Shown: positions 36,783 through 46,069, numbered from the stretch's first letter. The stretch: DNA of 64,000 nt from SCUS01 sp966211675 (GCA_966211675.1 CBIHPK010000009.1:1-64000), one strand, 5' to 3'. Notes: generated by a model from the letters alone, not told the origin. Program-made: numbers and translations.

Positions 36783-38138
36783 TCACTCGTCTTCGGACAC
36801 CTCTCCCGCGAGGAGCTGTCCGATGACGGGGGTCTCACCGCCGCCGAGCCCGTGCAGGCTCCGCAGGTGGTGGATGAGCATCGCGCGGTTGTCGGTCACC
36901 GAGAGGTTCTGCAGCTCGAGGGCGCCGATGCGGTCTTCCGGGGTGAAGGCCGGGGCCTCGACGCGCTCCATGGAGAGCTTCTCCGGCGCGTAGGCCATGT
37001 ACTCCGCGCGCGTCGAGAGGAGGGTGTAGTCCTCGCCGCGGCGCAGCTCCACGGTCACCTCGCCGGTCACCGAGGGGGCGATCCAGCGGGTGAGGGCGTC
37101 CTTCAGCAGGTTGGCCTCCGGGTCGTACCACTTGCCCTCGTACAGCAGGCGCCCGAGCCGGCGGCCCAGCGTGGCGTAGAGGTCGAGGGTGTTCTCGTTG
37201 TGGATCGCCGAGAGCAGGCGCTCATACGCGAGGTGCAGCAGCGCCATGCCGGGGGCCTCGTAGATGCCGCGGCTCTTGGCCTCGATGACCCGGTTCTCGA
37301 TCTGGTCGCTCATCCCGAGGCCGTGCCGTCCGCCGACGCGGTTGCACTCCAGGAAGAGGTCGAACTGCGAAGAGAAGCGATCGCCGTTGAGGCTCACCGG
37401 CAGGCCCTTCTCGAAGCCTACGGTCACCGTCTCGGGGGCGATCTCGACGTCCGCGCGCCAGAACGCCACGCCCATGATGGGCTGGACGATGCGCATGTTC
37501 TTGTCGAGAAACTCCAGGTCCTTGGCCTCGTGGGTGGCGCCGAGGACGTTGGCGTCGGTGCTGTAGGCCTTCTCGGTCCCCATGCGATAGGGCAGGCCGT
37601 GCGCCAGGAGGTATTCGGACATCTCCTTGCGGCCGCCGAGCTCGCCCACGAACTTCGGGTCGAGCCAGGGCTTGTAGATGCGCAGCTCCGGGTTGGCGAG
37701 GATGCCGTAGCGGTAGAAGCGCTGGATGTCGTTGCCCTTGTGCGTAGAGCCGTCACCGAAGACGTTGACGCCGTCTTCCTTCATGGCGCGCACGATGGCG
37801 AGCGTGGTGACCGCGCGGCCGAGCGGCGTGGTGTTGAAGTACTTCCTCCCCCCCGAGGACAGGTGGAAGGCGCCGCACTGGATGGCCGTGAGGCCCTCGC
37901 GCACCATCGCCTCGCGGCAGTCCACCAGGCGTCCGGCGACGGCGCCGTGGGTGATGGCCGTCGGGGGGATGTCCGCGGGGTTGGCCTCGTCGGGCTGCGC
38001 GAGGTCGGCGGTGTAGGCGTGCACCTTCATGCCGTGACGGGACATCCACGCGACCGCGCAGCGGGTGTCGAGACCGCCGGAGTACGCGATGCCCATCGGG
38101 GTGCCTGCGGGCGGCAACGAACGGTAGATCCTGCTCAT
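36783..38138 (-). CDS. argG: argininosuccinate synthase
   Basis: 451 residues, matching the longer ArgG type found in E. coli. It joins citrulline and aspartate with ATP in arginine synthesis. The ATP-binding PP-motif AYSGGLDT near residues 18-25 is intact, with NVFGDGSTHKGNDIQRF, YSTDANVLGATHEAKDLEF and GRHGLGMSDQIENRVIEAKSRGIYEAPG also present. No argH is next to it. It is divergent from the glutamate dehydrogenase gene, 202 bases away; shared nitrogen control is plausible but no operator was seen. Confidence 0.97.
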   Translation of the reverse strand: MSRIYRSLPPAGTPMGIAYSGGLDTRCAVAWMSRHGMKVHAYTADLAQPDEANPADIPPTAITHGAVAGRLVDCREAMVREGLTAIQCGAFHLSSGGRKYFNTTPLGRAVTTLAIVRAMKEDGVNVFGDGSTHKGNDIQRFYRYGILANPELRIYKPWLDPKFVGELGGRKEMSEYLLAHGLPYRMGTEKAYSTDANVLGATHEAKDLEFLDKNMRIVQPIMGVAFWRADVEIAPETVTVGFEKGLPVSLNGDRFSSQFDLFLECNRVGGRHGLGMSDQIENRVIEAKSRGIYEAPGMALLHLAYERLLSAIHNENTLDLYATLGRRLGRLLYEGKWYDPEANLLKDALTRWIAPSVTGEVTVELRRGEDYTLLSTRAEYMAYAPEKLSMERVEAPAFTPEDRIGALELQNLSVTDNRAMLIHHLRSLHGLGGGETPVIGQLLAGEVSEDE

Positions 38139-38340
38139 GGCGCGTCACCTACCACGACCCCGAAGCGGCGCGCCACGGGGGCCGCCCGGGCGTTGACGCA
38201 TATGACGCAGGGAGACGAATACACCCGCGGGTTCGCCATCTTGACCGGTGGGGATTGGCGATGGGAGAACGCCGCCCCATTGAGGCTGCCGAGCTGCGCT
38301 CCGCAGGATCAGCGGAAGGCGCCGGAGAAAGCGAGCGGTG

Positions 38341-39606
38341 ATGTCGAACGAGAAGTACGAGTTCTTCAAGGTCATCCAGGACTATCTGAACAGGGCCTCG
38401 AAGGTGGTCCAGCTCGACCCGGCGGTGGAGCTGATGCTCTCGCAGCCGAAGAACGAGGTGATCGTGCACTTCCCGGTGCGCATGGACACCGGCGAGGTGA
38501 AGCTCTTCAAGGGATATCGCATCCAGCACAGCAACATCCTCGGCCCCTTCAAGGGCGGTATCCGTTATCACGAGAGCGTCACCCTCGATGACGTGAAGGC
38601 CCTCGCCTCCATGATGACCTGGAAGTGCGCGCTGATGCGCCTCCCCTACGGCGGCGCCAAGGGGGGTATCAAGTTCAACCCGCGCAGCCACTCGACGGGC
38701 GAGCTGCAGCGCATCACCCGGCGCTTCACCCACGCGCTGGGCAGCAACATCGGCCCCGACTACGACATCCCCGCGCCGGACGTCGGCACCACGTCGCAGA
38801 TGATGGCGTGGATCATGGACATGTACATGAACACCGTGGGGCACGTGAACAAGCAGGCCAACCGCGGCGTGGTGACGGGCAAGCCCGTGGTCTCCGGCGG
38901 CACGCTCGGCCGAGAGAAGGCCACCGGCCAGGGGGTGGTGCACTGCATCCTCGAGTGGGCGCGGGAGCACCGGTTCAACCTGGAGGGCAGCACGTACATC
39001 GTGCAGGGCTACGGCAACGTCGGGTCGCACGCCTCGGCCATCCTGGGGCGCTACGGCGCGTCGCTCACCGCGGTGGGCGACCACTCGGGATATATGAAGT
39101 CCCCGGAGGGCTTCAATCGACACAAGCTGGCGGAGTGGGTGAAGACGCACGGCAGCGTGGCGGGCTACCCCTCGGGGCAGGCGATCACCCGCGAGGAGTT
39201 CTTCGCGACCAAGTGCGACATCTTCATCCCGGCGGCGCTGGAGGGGCAGATCGGCCCGTCGGAGGCCAACGCGCTCGACTGCCGGCTGATCGTCGAGGGC
39301 GCCAACGGGCCGACGACGCCGGAGGGGGAGAAGATCCTGCTCGACCGCGGGATCACCATCATCCCCGACGTGCTGGCCAACTCCGGCGGCGTGACCGTGT
39401 CGTATTACGAGTGGGTACAGAACAAGCGCTCGGAGAGCTGGGACCTCGAGGAGGTCGACGCGCGGCTCGAGACCGCGATGAAGCGCGCCTACAAGGACGT
39501 GCTGGATTTCAGCCGGGCCCGCGACGTCGACCTGCGCCTCGCGGCCTACTCGGTCGCGCTGGAGCGCCTCCAGGCGGCCTACCGCGAGCGCGACATCTTC
39601 CCCTGA
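38341..39606 (+). CDS. gdhA: Glu/Leu/Phe/Val dehydrogenase (glutamate dehydrogenase)
   Basis: 421 residues. N-terminal catalytic domain with GPFKGGIRYH and LPYGGAKGGI (active-site Lys in GGAKGG), IPAPDVGT, then a Rossmann domain with VQGYGNVGSHA and EGANGPTTPEG. This is the hexameric Glu dehydrogenase family; whether it uses NAD or NADP is not decided by sequence here. ATG 38341 is used; GTG 38338 just before could also serve. Divergent from argG. Confidence 0.95.
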   Translation: MSNEKYEFFKVIQDYLNRASKVVQLDPAVELMLSQPKNEVIVHFPVRMDTGEVKLFKGYRIQHSNILGPFKGGIRYHESVTLDDVKALASMMTWKCALMRLPYGGAKGGIKFNPRSHSTGELQRITRRFTHALGSNIGPDYDIPAPDVGTTSQMMAWIMDMYMNTVGHVNKQANRGVVTGKPVVSGGTLGREKATGQGVVHCILEWAREHRFNLEGSTYIVQGYGNVGSHASAILGRYGASLTAVGDHSGYMKSPEGFNRHKLAEWVKTHGSVAGYPSGQAITREEFFATKCDIFIPAALEGQIGPSEANALDCRLIVEGANGPTTPEGEKILLDRGITIIPDVLANSGGVTVSYYEWVQNKRSESWDLEEVDARLETAMKRAYKDVLDFSRARDVDLRLAAYSVALERLQAAYRERDIFP

Positions 39607-39607
39607 A

Positions 39608-40702
39608 TCACTCGCTCTCCTCCCTGCGCAGCCTTCGCGCGGCGTAGAGGAATCCCGCCACCAGAGCGCCCGCCTCCGCCGCGCTGCCACCCAGGAACAA
39701 CGCCAGCGTCCGCTCGCACCCGTCGACCCCGAGGCGGGTGAGCTCCACGGGCATCGTGGGGTCGGCCAGGGTCTGGACCAGCCCGAGGTGGAGCTGCGGC
39801 GACCAGTGCAGCGCGGCCGCGGAGAGGAGAGCGAAGAGCAGCGCGGAGAGGCCCGAGAAGAGCGCGCCCAGCTTGAAGAGGCCGCGGAGGCCGCCGTCGA
39901 GGGACCAGCGAAGGAGGCCGTCGAGGAGGCCGCCGAAGACGGGGACGAGGTGGCGCTCGGCGGTGACCCCGGAGAGCGAGGCGAGCTGAGCGCGGCGGAG
40001 GCGGGCGGTGAGGTCGCGGAGGAGGTTCCATTGGAGGGCGGTGATGACGACGGGGAGGGGGGCGAGCGCGCAGCCCGCGACGACCGTGGCCCAGGAGGGC
40101 GCCTCGCCCGAGGTGAGGGGCGTGAGCGCGAGGAGCAGCGGCGCGTCGTAGAGCGTGTGGCAGATCGTCGGCAGCAGCAGGGCGAGCGCGGTGTAGCGGC
40201 CGCGCGACCGGGGGCGGACCATCCCGACGGCGATCAGCGAGCCCATCAGCATGCCGTCGAAGGCGTGGCCCGGGACGGAGATGAGCCCGCGCAGCAGGGC
40301 CGTGCGGGCGCCGCCGTCGAGGACATAGACGACGTTCTCGACGCCGGCGAAGCCGAGGGCCGCGGCGGCGCCGTAGACGAGGCCGTCCATGGGCTCGTCG
40401 AAGGCGCGGTGGCGGCGGACGTAGAGGTAGAGGACGGAGAACTTCGCGAGCTCCTCGGGCAGCGCCACGCCGAGGAGGGTGGTGAAGAGCGTGCGAGGGA
40501 TGTTGCCCCAGCGGACGTCGCGGAGGAGGTCGGCGAGGAGGGCGTCGGCGCCGAGCTCGACGAGCGCGACCGGGGCGGCGGAGAGGGCGCCGAGCAGCAG
40601 GGTGAGCCAGACGACGGAGCGGGGTTCGGGGCGGAGGTCCTGGCGGTCGACGGAGACCAGGATGAGCAGGACCGGGACGATCGCGAGCAGCAGCAACACC
40701 AT
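39608..40702 (-). CDS. PrsW-family intramembrane protease-like protein
   Basis: 364 residues, about eight membrane helices. PrsW motifs are in place: PEELAKF at 82-88, the GLVYGAAAALGFAGVEN segment with GVEN, PGHAFDGMLMG and the HTLYDA motif near the sixth helix. PrsW of Bacillus cleaves anti-sigma factors within the membrane as a glutamic-type protease. The extra C-terminal membrane region is longer than in small PrsW proteins. ATG 40702 with GGAGG 11 bases upstream; ATG 40741 is an alternative. It follows the LuxC-like gene on the same strand (81-base gap). Confidence 0.8.
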   Translation of the reverse strand: MVLLLLAIVPVLLILVSVDRQDLRPEPRSVVWLTLLLGALSAAPVALVELGADALLADLLRDVRWGNIPRTLFTTLLGVALPEELAKFSVLYLYVRRHRAFDEPMDGLVYGAAAALGFAGVENVVYVLDGGARTALLRGLISVPGHAFDGMLMGSLIAVGMVRPRSRGRYTALALLLPTICHTLYDAPLLLALTPLTSGEAPSWATVVAGCALAPLPVVITALQWNLLRDLTARLRRAQLASLSGVTAERHLVPVFGGLLDGLLRWSLDGGLRGLFKLGALFSGLSALLFALLSAAALHWSPQLHLGLVQTLADPTMPVELTRLGVDGCERTLALFLGGSAAEAGALVAGFLYAARRLRREESE

Positions 40703-40782
40703 TGGGGATACGGCCTCCTTCCAGAGCGGCGGAGGGCACATCGGGGCGGCGCTGCGCGAGGTTGTCGGGACGGAGAGAATTC

Positions 40783-41826
40783 CTAGGCGGTGAGCGCCGG
40801 GCGGAGGTCCTCGGGGCCGTCGAGGGCAGGGTCCTGGAGGGTCCCGGCGGCGACCGCGCGGCCGGCGAAGCCCTCGATGGCGAGGAGGTCCGCGGTCGGG
40901 CCGTCGACGCCCAGCGCGGTGAGGTGGCGGGCGTGGCGTCTTACCAGGGCGTGTAAGCCCGCGTCGTCGAGGCCCGCGACGGTGATGTTGCGGGCGCCGG
41001 GCGAGCCGATGGAGGCTGTGTCGTGGAGGGCGATCGCGTGCGAGTCGCCGCGCCAGAAGCGCAGGGCCGTCGCGGCGTGCACGCCCCGCCACTGCATCAC
41101 CGCGGCGCCGAGGCCGACGTCCATGCGGCCGGGCGGGAGCCAGCGGGCGACCTCGGAGAGCGCCCGGTCGAGGTGCTCCGCGAAGCCCATGGGGTCGCCC
41201 TCGGTGACGATCACGGCCTGCGGGGAGAGGCAGCCGCGCTGGTCGTACCAGGCGATGTCCTCGGCGACGCGGGCGGCGGCGAGGGGATGGTTCGTGGTGC
41301 GTACGATGGAGAGCGCGAAGCCGTGGCCGCGGCCCTCGAAGGTGACGTCGGGCGGGAGCGAGGCGCGCAGGGTCGCGAGGGTCTCGTCGGAGCCGTACGC
41401 GATGAGGTGGTCGAAGGCCTCATCGGTCGCGACCCCATCGGTGAGCAGCTGGACGAAGCGCGGCTGATGGCGCGAGGGCTTCACGGTGACCGAGGCGGCG
41501 CCGCGGAGCAGCGGCAGCGCGAGGGCCCGCAGCGGCGCGGTGGCGACGGAGGACGCGAGGAGGACCCGCACCCGCCTGCCCGCGAGCTCGCGCGAGGTGA
41601 GGGCCGCGAGGGCGTCGGGGGTGTAGCGCGCGGTGACCCGGTCGAGCGCGAGGGCGGCGTGCGCCGGGTGCAGCGCGCCGGCGGCCGCGGGGGCGTCGAC
41701 GGCGCGCCGCGGGGGGGCCGGCTCGCGCCGCCCACCGCCGAGTGGAACGGGCGCCGGGGGGGGGCGTGTGCCGTCGGTGGATCGAAGGTAGACGTCCCCG
41801 CCCGACCTTTTGAGGAGTGTTTCCAT
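40783..41826 (-). CDS. LuxC-like acyl-CoA reductase (aldehyde-dehydrogenase fold)
   Basis: About 347 residues. The C-terminal two thirds read like LuxC: YGSDETLATLRASLPPDVTF, GRGHGFALSIV, AEDIAWYDQRGCLSPQAVIVTEGD with the nucleophilic Cys in QRGCLSP, followed by AEHLDRAL and TVAGLDDAGL. LuxC reduces acyl-CoA or acyl-ACP to aldehyde with NADPH. The N terminus is shorter than in luminous bacteria (about 480 residues). The open frame continues far upstream, but the ATG at 41826 overlaps the start codon of the opposite-strand gene, so the true start may be an internal GTG. No luxAB is present, so an aldehyde-forming lipid role is more likely than luminescence. Confidence 0.72.
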   Translation of the reverse strand: METLLKRSGGDVYLRSTDGTRPPPAPVPLGGGRREPAPPRRAVDAPAAAGALHPAHAALALDRVTARYTPDALAALTSRELAGRRVRVLLASSVATAPLRALALPLLRGAASVTVKPSRHQPRFVQLLTDGVATDEAFDHLIAYGSDETLATLRASLPPDVTFEGRGHGFALSIVRTTNHPLAAARVAEDIAWYDQRGCLSPQAVIVTEGDPMGFAEHLDRALSEVARWLPPGRMDVGLGAAVMQWRGVHAATALRFWRGDSHAIALHDTASIGSPGARNITVAGLDDAGLHALVRRHARHLTALGVDGPTADLLAIEGFAGRAVAAGTLQDPALDGPEDLRPALTA

Positions 41827-42184
41827 GAGCAAGCTCGCAACGTTGTTGACCGGTTCGCAGTCCAAGCTGGCCGGGTATCTCACCGAAAACAAGATCGACC
41901 CGGCCCGCATCCTCGTCGCTTCCAAGCAGATCGAGACCCTGCAGCCGGAAGACCGCGCCATCCGCCTCGCCAAGCGCCAGACCCGCGGCAAGGACGACGA
42001 CGCCGCCAAGGCCGCCAAGGCCAAGCGCGCCCGCACCGGCCGCCCGGTGACCCTGCCCGGCCTCACCAAGGCCCTCAAGGGCGAGTCGCTCTCCGGCCCG
42101 TACAAGCTGCGCGTCCTCCGCGCGGTGGCCCGCATCGCCGAGCAGAAGAAGCTCGCGGCGCCGGAGCTCAGCAACCTCTTCTAA
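41825..42184 (+). CDS. small basic Lys/Arg-rich protein
   Basis: 119 residues from ATG 41825 with GAGGAG ending 9 bases before. Mostly helical, rich in Lys, Arg, Ala and Leu: N-terminal MSKLATLLTGSQSKLAGYLTENK, a polar KDDDAAKAAKAKRARTGRP linker, and a C-terminal helical LKGESLSGPYKLRVLRAVARIAEQKKLAAPELSN. Codons are strongly biased to AAG, CTC and CGC. It may bind nucleic acid, but no family is recognised. It is divergent from the LuxC-like gene and shares bases at the start codons. Inverted repeat CCGCC-N5-GGGCGG after the stop (about 42187-42202) could act in termination. Confidence 0.75.
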   Translation: MSKLATLLTGSQSKLAGYLTENKIDPARILVASKQIETLQPEDRAIRLAKRQTRGKDDDAAKAAKAKRARTGRPVTLPGLTKALKGESLSGPYKLRVLRAVARIAEQKKLAAPELSNLF

Positions 42185-42303
42185 GACCGCCGCAGCGGGC
42201 GGCTCCCCAGCGGGTCTTCCCCGCCTCCCGCCGACCTGCCCCCCACTGCCTCCCTGCCGGCTCGACGCGTACACGCCCGGCGTGATACCGCGAGGTCATC
42301 GCC

Positions 42304-43650
42304 ATGACCGCTCCGCACCGGCTCTCCGCCCGCTCCGACGTCGGTCGACGACGCGAACACAACGAGGACACCTTCCGCTGCGACGCGGCCCTCGGGCTGT
42401 ACATCGTGGCCGACGGCATGGGCGGGCACGCGGCCGGCGAGGTGGCCTCCGCGATGGCCTCGCAGCGCGTCGCCGCCGAGGTCGAGCGCAGCCGCAGCAT
42501 GATCGACGCGCTCGCCCGGCAGGACCCGGGGGTGCGCCCCGACGACGTGAAGCTGATGCTCGCCAACGCCGTGCGCGCGGCCAACGGGGAGGTGTGGTCC
42601 GCGGCGCAGTCCAACCCCGCGCGGCGGGGCATGGGCACCACGCTCACGGCGATGCTGGTGGTCGGCCGGCGGTGCTTCCTCGCGCACGTGGGCGACTCGC
42701 GCGCGTACCTGGTGCGCGGCGCCGAGGTGCGGCTGCTCACGGAGGACCACTCGGTGGTCAACGAGCTGCGCCGCCGCGGCAAGCTCACGCACGAGGCGCT
42801 CGCGAAGGTCGCGCACAAGAACGCCATCACCCGCGCGGTGGGGGTCTTCGAGAACGTGGAGGTCGACACCTTCCACATCCTGGCGGCGCCGGGCGACCGC
42901 TTCGTGCTGTGCAGCGACGGGCTGCACCGCTACCTCGACACCGACGACGCGCTGCGGCCGCTGCTGGAGGGCGTCACCGAGGAGACCGCGACGCAGCGGC
43001 TCATCGACTACGCCAACGAGCGCGGCGGCGCGGACAACATCACCGCCGTCGTGGTCACGCTGCCCGACGAGGACACGCGGCAGAGCGTGGTGGCCGAGCT
43101 CACGCGCTCGTACGCGACGCTGTCGGCGCTGCCGTTCTTCCGGCACCTGGAGCCGAGGGAGATCCTGGTGCTGCAGGCCGCGGCGAAGGTGCGGGACATC
43201 GAGCCGGGCATCGAGGTGGTGCGCGAGGGAGAGCCGGGGGAGGCGATGTTCCTGATCGTGCAGGGGAAGTGCGTGGTGAAGAAGGGCGAGATGGAGATCG
43301 CCCGCCTCGGGCCGGGGGAGCACTTCGGCGAGATGGCCCTCGTCGAGCGAGCGCCGCGCAGCGCGACGGTGGTGGCCGAGGACGACACGCGGCTGCTGGA
43401 GATCGCCCGCGCGGACTTCTTCCGCGTGCTGCGCGAGTCCAGCGACACCGCCGTGAAGATGCTCTGGAACATCGTCTCGGTGCTCGCGGCGCGGCTTCGA
43501 GAGACCTCGTCGCAGCTGGGCGAGGCGCGAGAGCAGCTCGTGGCCGACGACCTCACCGCGCAGCTCTTCGACGAGTACCCCGGCGTGGTCGGCCGAGAGG
43601 GACGAGACACCATGCCCGCGATCCCGCGAGGCGGGACCTTTCCCCGGTAG
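42304..43650 (+). CDS. PP2C-type Ser/Thr phosphatase with cyclic nucleotide-binding domain
   Basis: 448 residues. The PP2C domain (about 8-255) shows SDVGRRREHNED, GLYIVADGMGGHAAGE, GMGTTLTAMLV, GDSRAYLVRG, FVLCSDGLHRYL and GGADNITAVVV, giving all metal-binding Asp positions. A cNMP-binding domain (about 280-395) follows, with GEHFGEMALVERAPRSATVVA typical of the phosphate-binding cassette. It should dephosphorylate Ser/Thr-kinase targets under cyclic nucleotide control. The C-terminal 50 residues are helical and polar. First of a plus-strand series. Confidence 0.95.
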   Translation: MTAPHRLSARSDVGRRREHNEDTFRCDAALGLYIVADGMGGHAAGEVASAMASQRVAAEVERSRSMIDALARQDPGVRPDDVKLMLANAVRAANGEVWSAAQSNPARRGMGTTLTAMLVVGRRCFLAHVGDSRAYLVRGAEVRLLTEDHSVVNELRRRGKLTHEALAKVAHKNAITRAVGVFENVEVDTFHILAAPGDRFVLCSDGLHRYLDTDDALRPLLEGVTEETATQRLIDYANERGGADNITAVVVTLPDEDTRQSVVAELTRSYATLSALPFFRHLEPREILVLQAAAKVRDIEPGIEVVREGEPGEAMFLIVQGKCVVKKGEMEIARLGPGEHFGEMALVERAPRSATVVAEDDTRLLEIARADFFRVLRESSDTAVKMLWNIVSVLAARLRETSSQLGEAREQLVADDLTAQLFDEYPGVVGREGRDTMPAIPRGGTFPR

Positions 43651-43662
43651 CGGGCTGAGCAG

Positions 43663-45201
43663 ATGAAGGTCGTCGCGCTCACGCTGCTCATCGGGCTCCT
43701 GGCGTCGTCGTGCGCCAACGTCGAGTGCTCGTTCAACTCCGACTGCGGCGAGCACGCGCGCTGCGAGCTCAACCGCTGCATGCGCGACTGCCTCGAAGAT
43801 CGCGACTGCGAGGAGGGGTCGACGTGCAACCCCAACGGGTTCTGCATCAAGCCGACCCCGACGGAGGACCACCCGGAGGTCCTCGACACGCCCGTCCCGG
43901 TGGACCGAGGGAACACCCCGGTGGACGTGGGCTTCGACGTCGGGACGGACGCGGGGACGGACGTAGGCTTCGACGCGGGGACGGACGTCGGGACCGACGT
44001 GGGCTTCGACGTGGGCTTCGATGTCGGAAGAGACGCGGGCACGGACGTGGGCTTCGACGTGGGCTTCGACGTGGGCTTCGACGTGGGCTTCGATGTCGGA
44101 AGAGACATCGGGACCGACGTGGGCTTCGACGCGGGCACGGCGGACGCCCCGGTCGGACCGGCGGCGGTCGGTGTGTACGACTACGCGGGGGTGCGCCCCG
44201 GGGCGCTGGTGTCGCCGGTCGCCGTGGCGTGGCACCCGAGCGGGAGCTACGCGCTGATCCTGTCGGCGAGCAACACGGTGTTCCGTTACGACGCCGCGAT
44301 GCCGTCGGTGGCGCAGGTCGCGAGCGCGGGCTCGACCGTCTCGTGGCGGGGTCTGGCCTTCACGCCCGATGGCGCACGCGCGTTGCTGCTGGGCAACGCG
44401 GGCTCCGGGACCGCCGCCCGCGGTCGCCTCTTCGTGTGGGACCACGCGAGCTCGACGCTGACCGAGCGCGCCGCCGAGGCGTCTTCGACCGGGACCTATC
44501 AGGCGATCCGCTGGGGTTCGGACGGGCGGGCGATGCTCCTGGGGCTGGGCACCAACTCGCTCACGTTCTGGCGCTACGACGCGAGCGGCAATCGCACCGG
44601 GACCCCGTTCGGGTACGGCGTCGTGATGAACACGGGGTGCAACGACCTGGCGTGGGTCCGGGACGGCTTCGGCGACCCGGCGCTGATGGTGGTGTGCGGC
44701 ATCAACACCGGCGGCATCCTCTCGGTGGCGGCGCTCGACACGGCGACGCCGCGCTTCTCCATGGCGGCGTCCAGCTCGCAGACGGGCAACACCTTCCACA
44801 TCGCGGCCCGGCCGCAGGGCGACGCCGCGATCACCATCGGCTCGACCAACAGGCTCTATCGCTACCGGGACGCCGTCTGGACGGCCGAGTTCGGGTCACC
44901 GTTCCTGCCGTACTCGTTCGGCGTGGCGTTCTCCTCCGACGGCGCGCGAGCGCTGGCCTTCGGGGGGCCGGGGCGCGCATACGAGTATCGGTATGACCTC
45001 TACGTGCGGGATCAGATCACGGACGTGCCCATCGCGCTGACCGCCGCGCCCTTCACCCAGCCGTCGAACGCCGTGTTGAACGACGTCGCGTGGCGCCCCG
45101 GCTGCCACGAGGGCCTCGCCGTCGGCGGCGCGAACAGCATCACGGGCACGAGCGCCTTCGTGGCGTATTTCCGCGTGCTCAACGGCGTCCGCTGCAACTG
45201 A
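43663..45201 (+). CDS. lipoprotein with DVGFD repeats and beta-propeller-like domain
   Basis: 512 residues. Lipobox LASSC at Cys17, a Cys-rich stretch (CSFNSDCGEHARCELNRCMRDC...CEEGSTCNPNGFC), a low-complexity DVGFDAG/DVGFDVG linker of about 75 residues, and a C-terminal region with WD40-like blades (VAWHPSGSYALILSASN, LAFTPDGARALLLGN, VAFSSDGARALAFGG). Surface-exposed and anchored to the outer membrane in all likelihood. It starts 12 bases after the phosphatase gene, on the same strand. Confidence 0.78.
   Translation: MKVVALTLLIGLLASSCANVECSFNSDCGEHARCELNRCMRDCLEDRDCEEGSTCNPNGFCIKPTPTEDHPEVLDTPVPVDRGNTPVDVGFDVGTDAGTDVGFDAGTDVGTDVGFDVGFDVGRDAGTDVGFDVGFDVGFDVGFDVGRDIGTDVGFDAGTADAPVGPAAVGVYDYAGVRPGALVSPVAVAWHPSGSYALILSASNTVFRYDAAMPSVAQVASAGSTVSWRGLAFTPDGARALLLGNAGSGTAARGRLFVWDHASSTLTERAAEASSTGTYQAIRWGSDGRAMLLGLGTNSLTFWRYDASGNRTGTPFGYGVVMNTGCNDLAWVRDGFGDPALMVVCGINTGGILSVAALDTATPRFSMAASSSQTGNTFHIAARPQGDAAITIGSTNRLYRYRDAVWTAEFGSPFLPYSFGVAFSSDGARALAFGGPGRAYEYRYDLYVRDQITDVPIALTAAPFTQPSNAVLNDVAWRPGCHEGLAVGGANSITGTSAFVAYFRVLNGVRCN
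43919..44150 (+). repeat. 12-bp based tandem repeat coding for VGFD/VGTD
   Basis: GTGGGCTTCGAC units (VGFD) mixed with GTCGGGACGGAC-type (VGTD) and GCGGGC units, all in frame. The run of acidic and hydrophobic residues makes a long linker between the Cys-rich region and the propeller. Length probably varies between strains. Confidence 0.9.
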
Positions 45202-45207
45202 CCACCG

Positions 45208-45591
45208 ATGGCCGACCCTCCCTCCAAGCCCGGAAGCAACCCCTTCGCGAAGCTCGCCGCGATGCGCGAGGCGCTCCCCCCCGGGGAGGCGAAGGCGCCT
45301 GCGGCGCAGGCCGTGGCGGCGGTGGTCGATCCGGTGGCGGCGCTGCTCGCTCGCAGGCTCGTCGTGCGGCGTGAGCGCAAGGGCCGCGGCGGCAAGACCG
45401 TCACCGTGGTGCAGTGGCCCGACGGCGCGGAGGCCGACGCGCTCGACGCGCTCGCGAGGGAGCTGCGCAAGGGCCTCGGCACCGCGGCGCAGCGCGAGGA
45501 GGCCTCCATCGCGGTGCAGGGCGACATCGCCGACCGCGTCGCCGCGTGGCTCGCGGGGCGCGGCGCGGGCCGCATCGTGCGGGGCGACTGA
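45208..45591 (+). CDS. SUI1/YciH-like translation factor
   Basis: 127 residues. The C-terminal 80 residues match the SUI1 (eIF1) fold: VRRERKGRGGKTVTVVQW, LARELRKGLGTA and IAVQGDIADRVAAWLAGRGA, with basic loop and IQGD-type turn. The N-terminal 45 residues are Ala/Pro-rich and probably disordered. Bacterial YciH homologues affect start-codon choice. It starts 6 bases after the lipoprotein stop. Confidence 0.85.
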   Translation: MADPPSKPGSNPFAKLAAMREALPPGEAKAPAAQAVAAVVDPVAALLARRLVVRRERKGRGGKTVTVVQWPDGAEADALDALARELRKGLGTAAQREEASIAVQGDIADRVAAWLAGRGAGRIVRGD

Positions 45592-45631
45592 AGCGCTTGC
45601 CAGCGCGGAGCCGCGGCGCAACGATCGTCGA

Positions 45632-46057
45632 GTGACAGCGCACAAGCGACAGGAGCTCGATCAGAGGCTGACCACGCTCGCGGGTTGGTGCGGCGCGTCC
45701 TGCGCGTTCGTGCTCGACACCACGGGGCAGGACTACGGCGCGTCGAGCCCGCTGCCCGACGGGTGGCAGGCGCTCGCCGAGGCGGTGGTCCCGCTGGTGA
45801 TCGAGGCCACGCGCGAGCACCCGCTGCGCAAGGGCGGGCACCTGCACCTCCTGCGCAGCGCCGAGCCGCCCTTCGCGGCGGCGGAGTCCTTCGCGGGGGT
45901 CTACATGGTGCTGCTGCTCTTCGACGAGCCCTTCGAGGCGGGCGACGTGAGCGCGCTCGTGCGGCACGCGCTGCCGGAGATCGAGGCGCTCACCGTCGCG
46001 CTGCCACCGCCCGACCCGACCCGGGTGGCGCGCGTCGTGGGACTGCGCGGAGCATAG
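45632..46057 (+). CDS. hypothetical protein, roadblock-like by pattern
   Basis: 141 residues from GTG 45632. A helix, a strand-turn segment (CAFVLDTTGQDYGASSPLP), a long helix (QALAEAVVPLVIEATREHP), strands (LHLLRSAEP, VYMVLLLFDEPF) and a C-terminal helix (ALVRHALPEIEALTVAL) give the layout of a roadblock/LC7 domain, common partners of small GTPases in myxobacteria. No motif is decisive. It precedes the histidine phosphatase gene by 12 bases. Confidence 0.6.
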   Translation: MTAHKRQELDQRLTTLAGWCGASCAFVLDTTGQDYGASSPLPDGWQALAEAVVPLVIEATREHPLRKGGHLHLLRSAEPPFAAAESFAGVYMVLLLFDEPFEAGDVSALVRHALPEIEALTVALPPPDPTRVARVVGLRGA

Positions 46058-46069
46058 AGAGGGACACCG

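Noticed and set aside
43919..44150. CRISPR-like or satellite repetition
   Set aside because: The repeats are 12-bp based, in frame with the lipoprotein gene and have no spacers.
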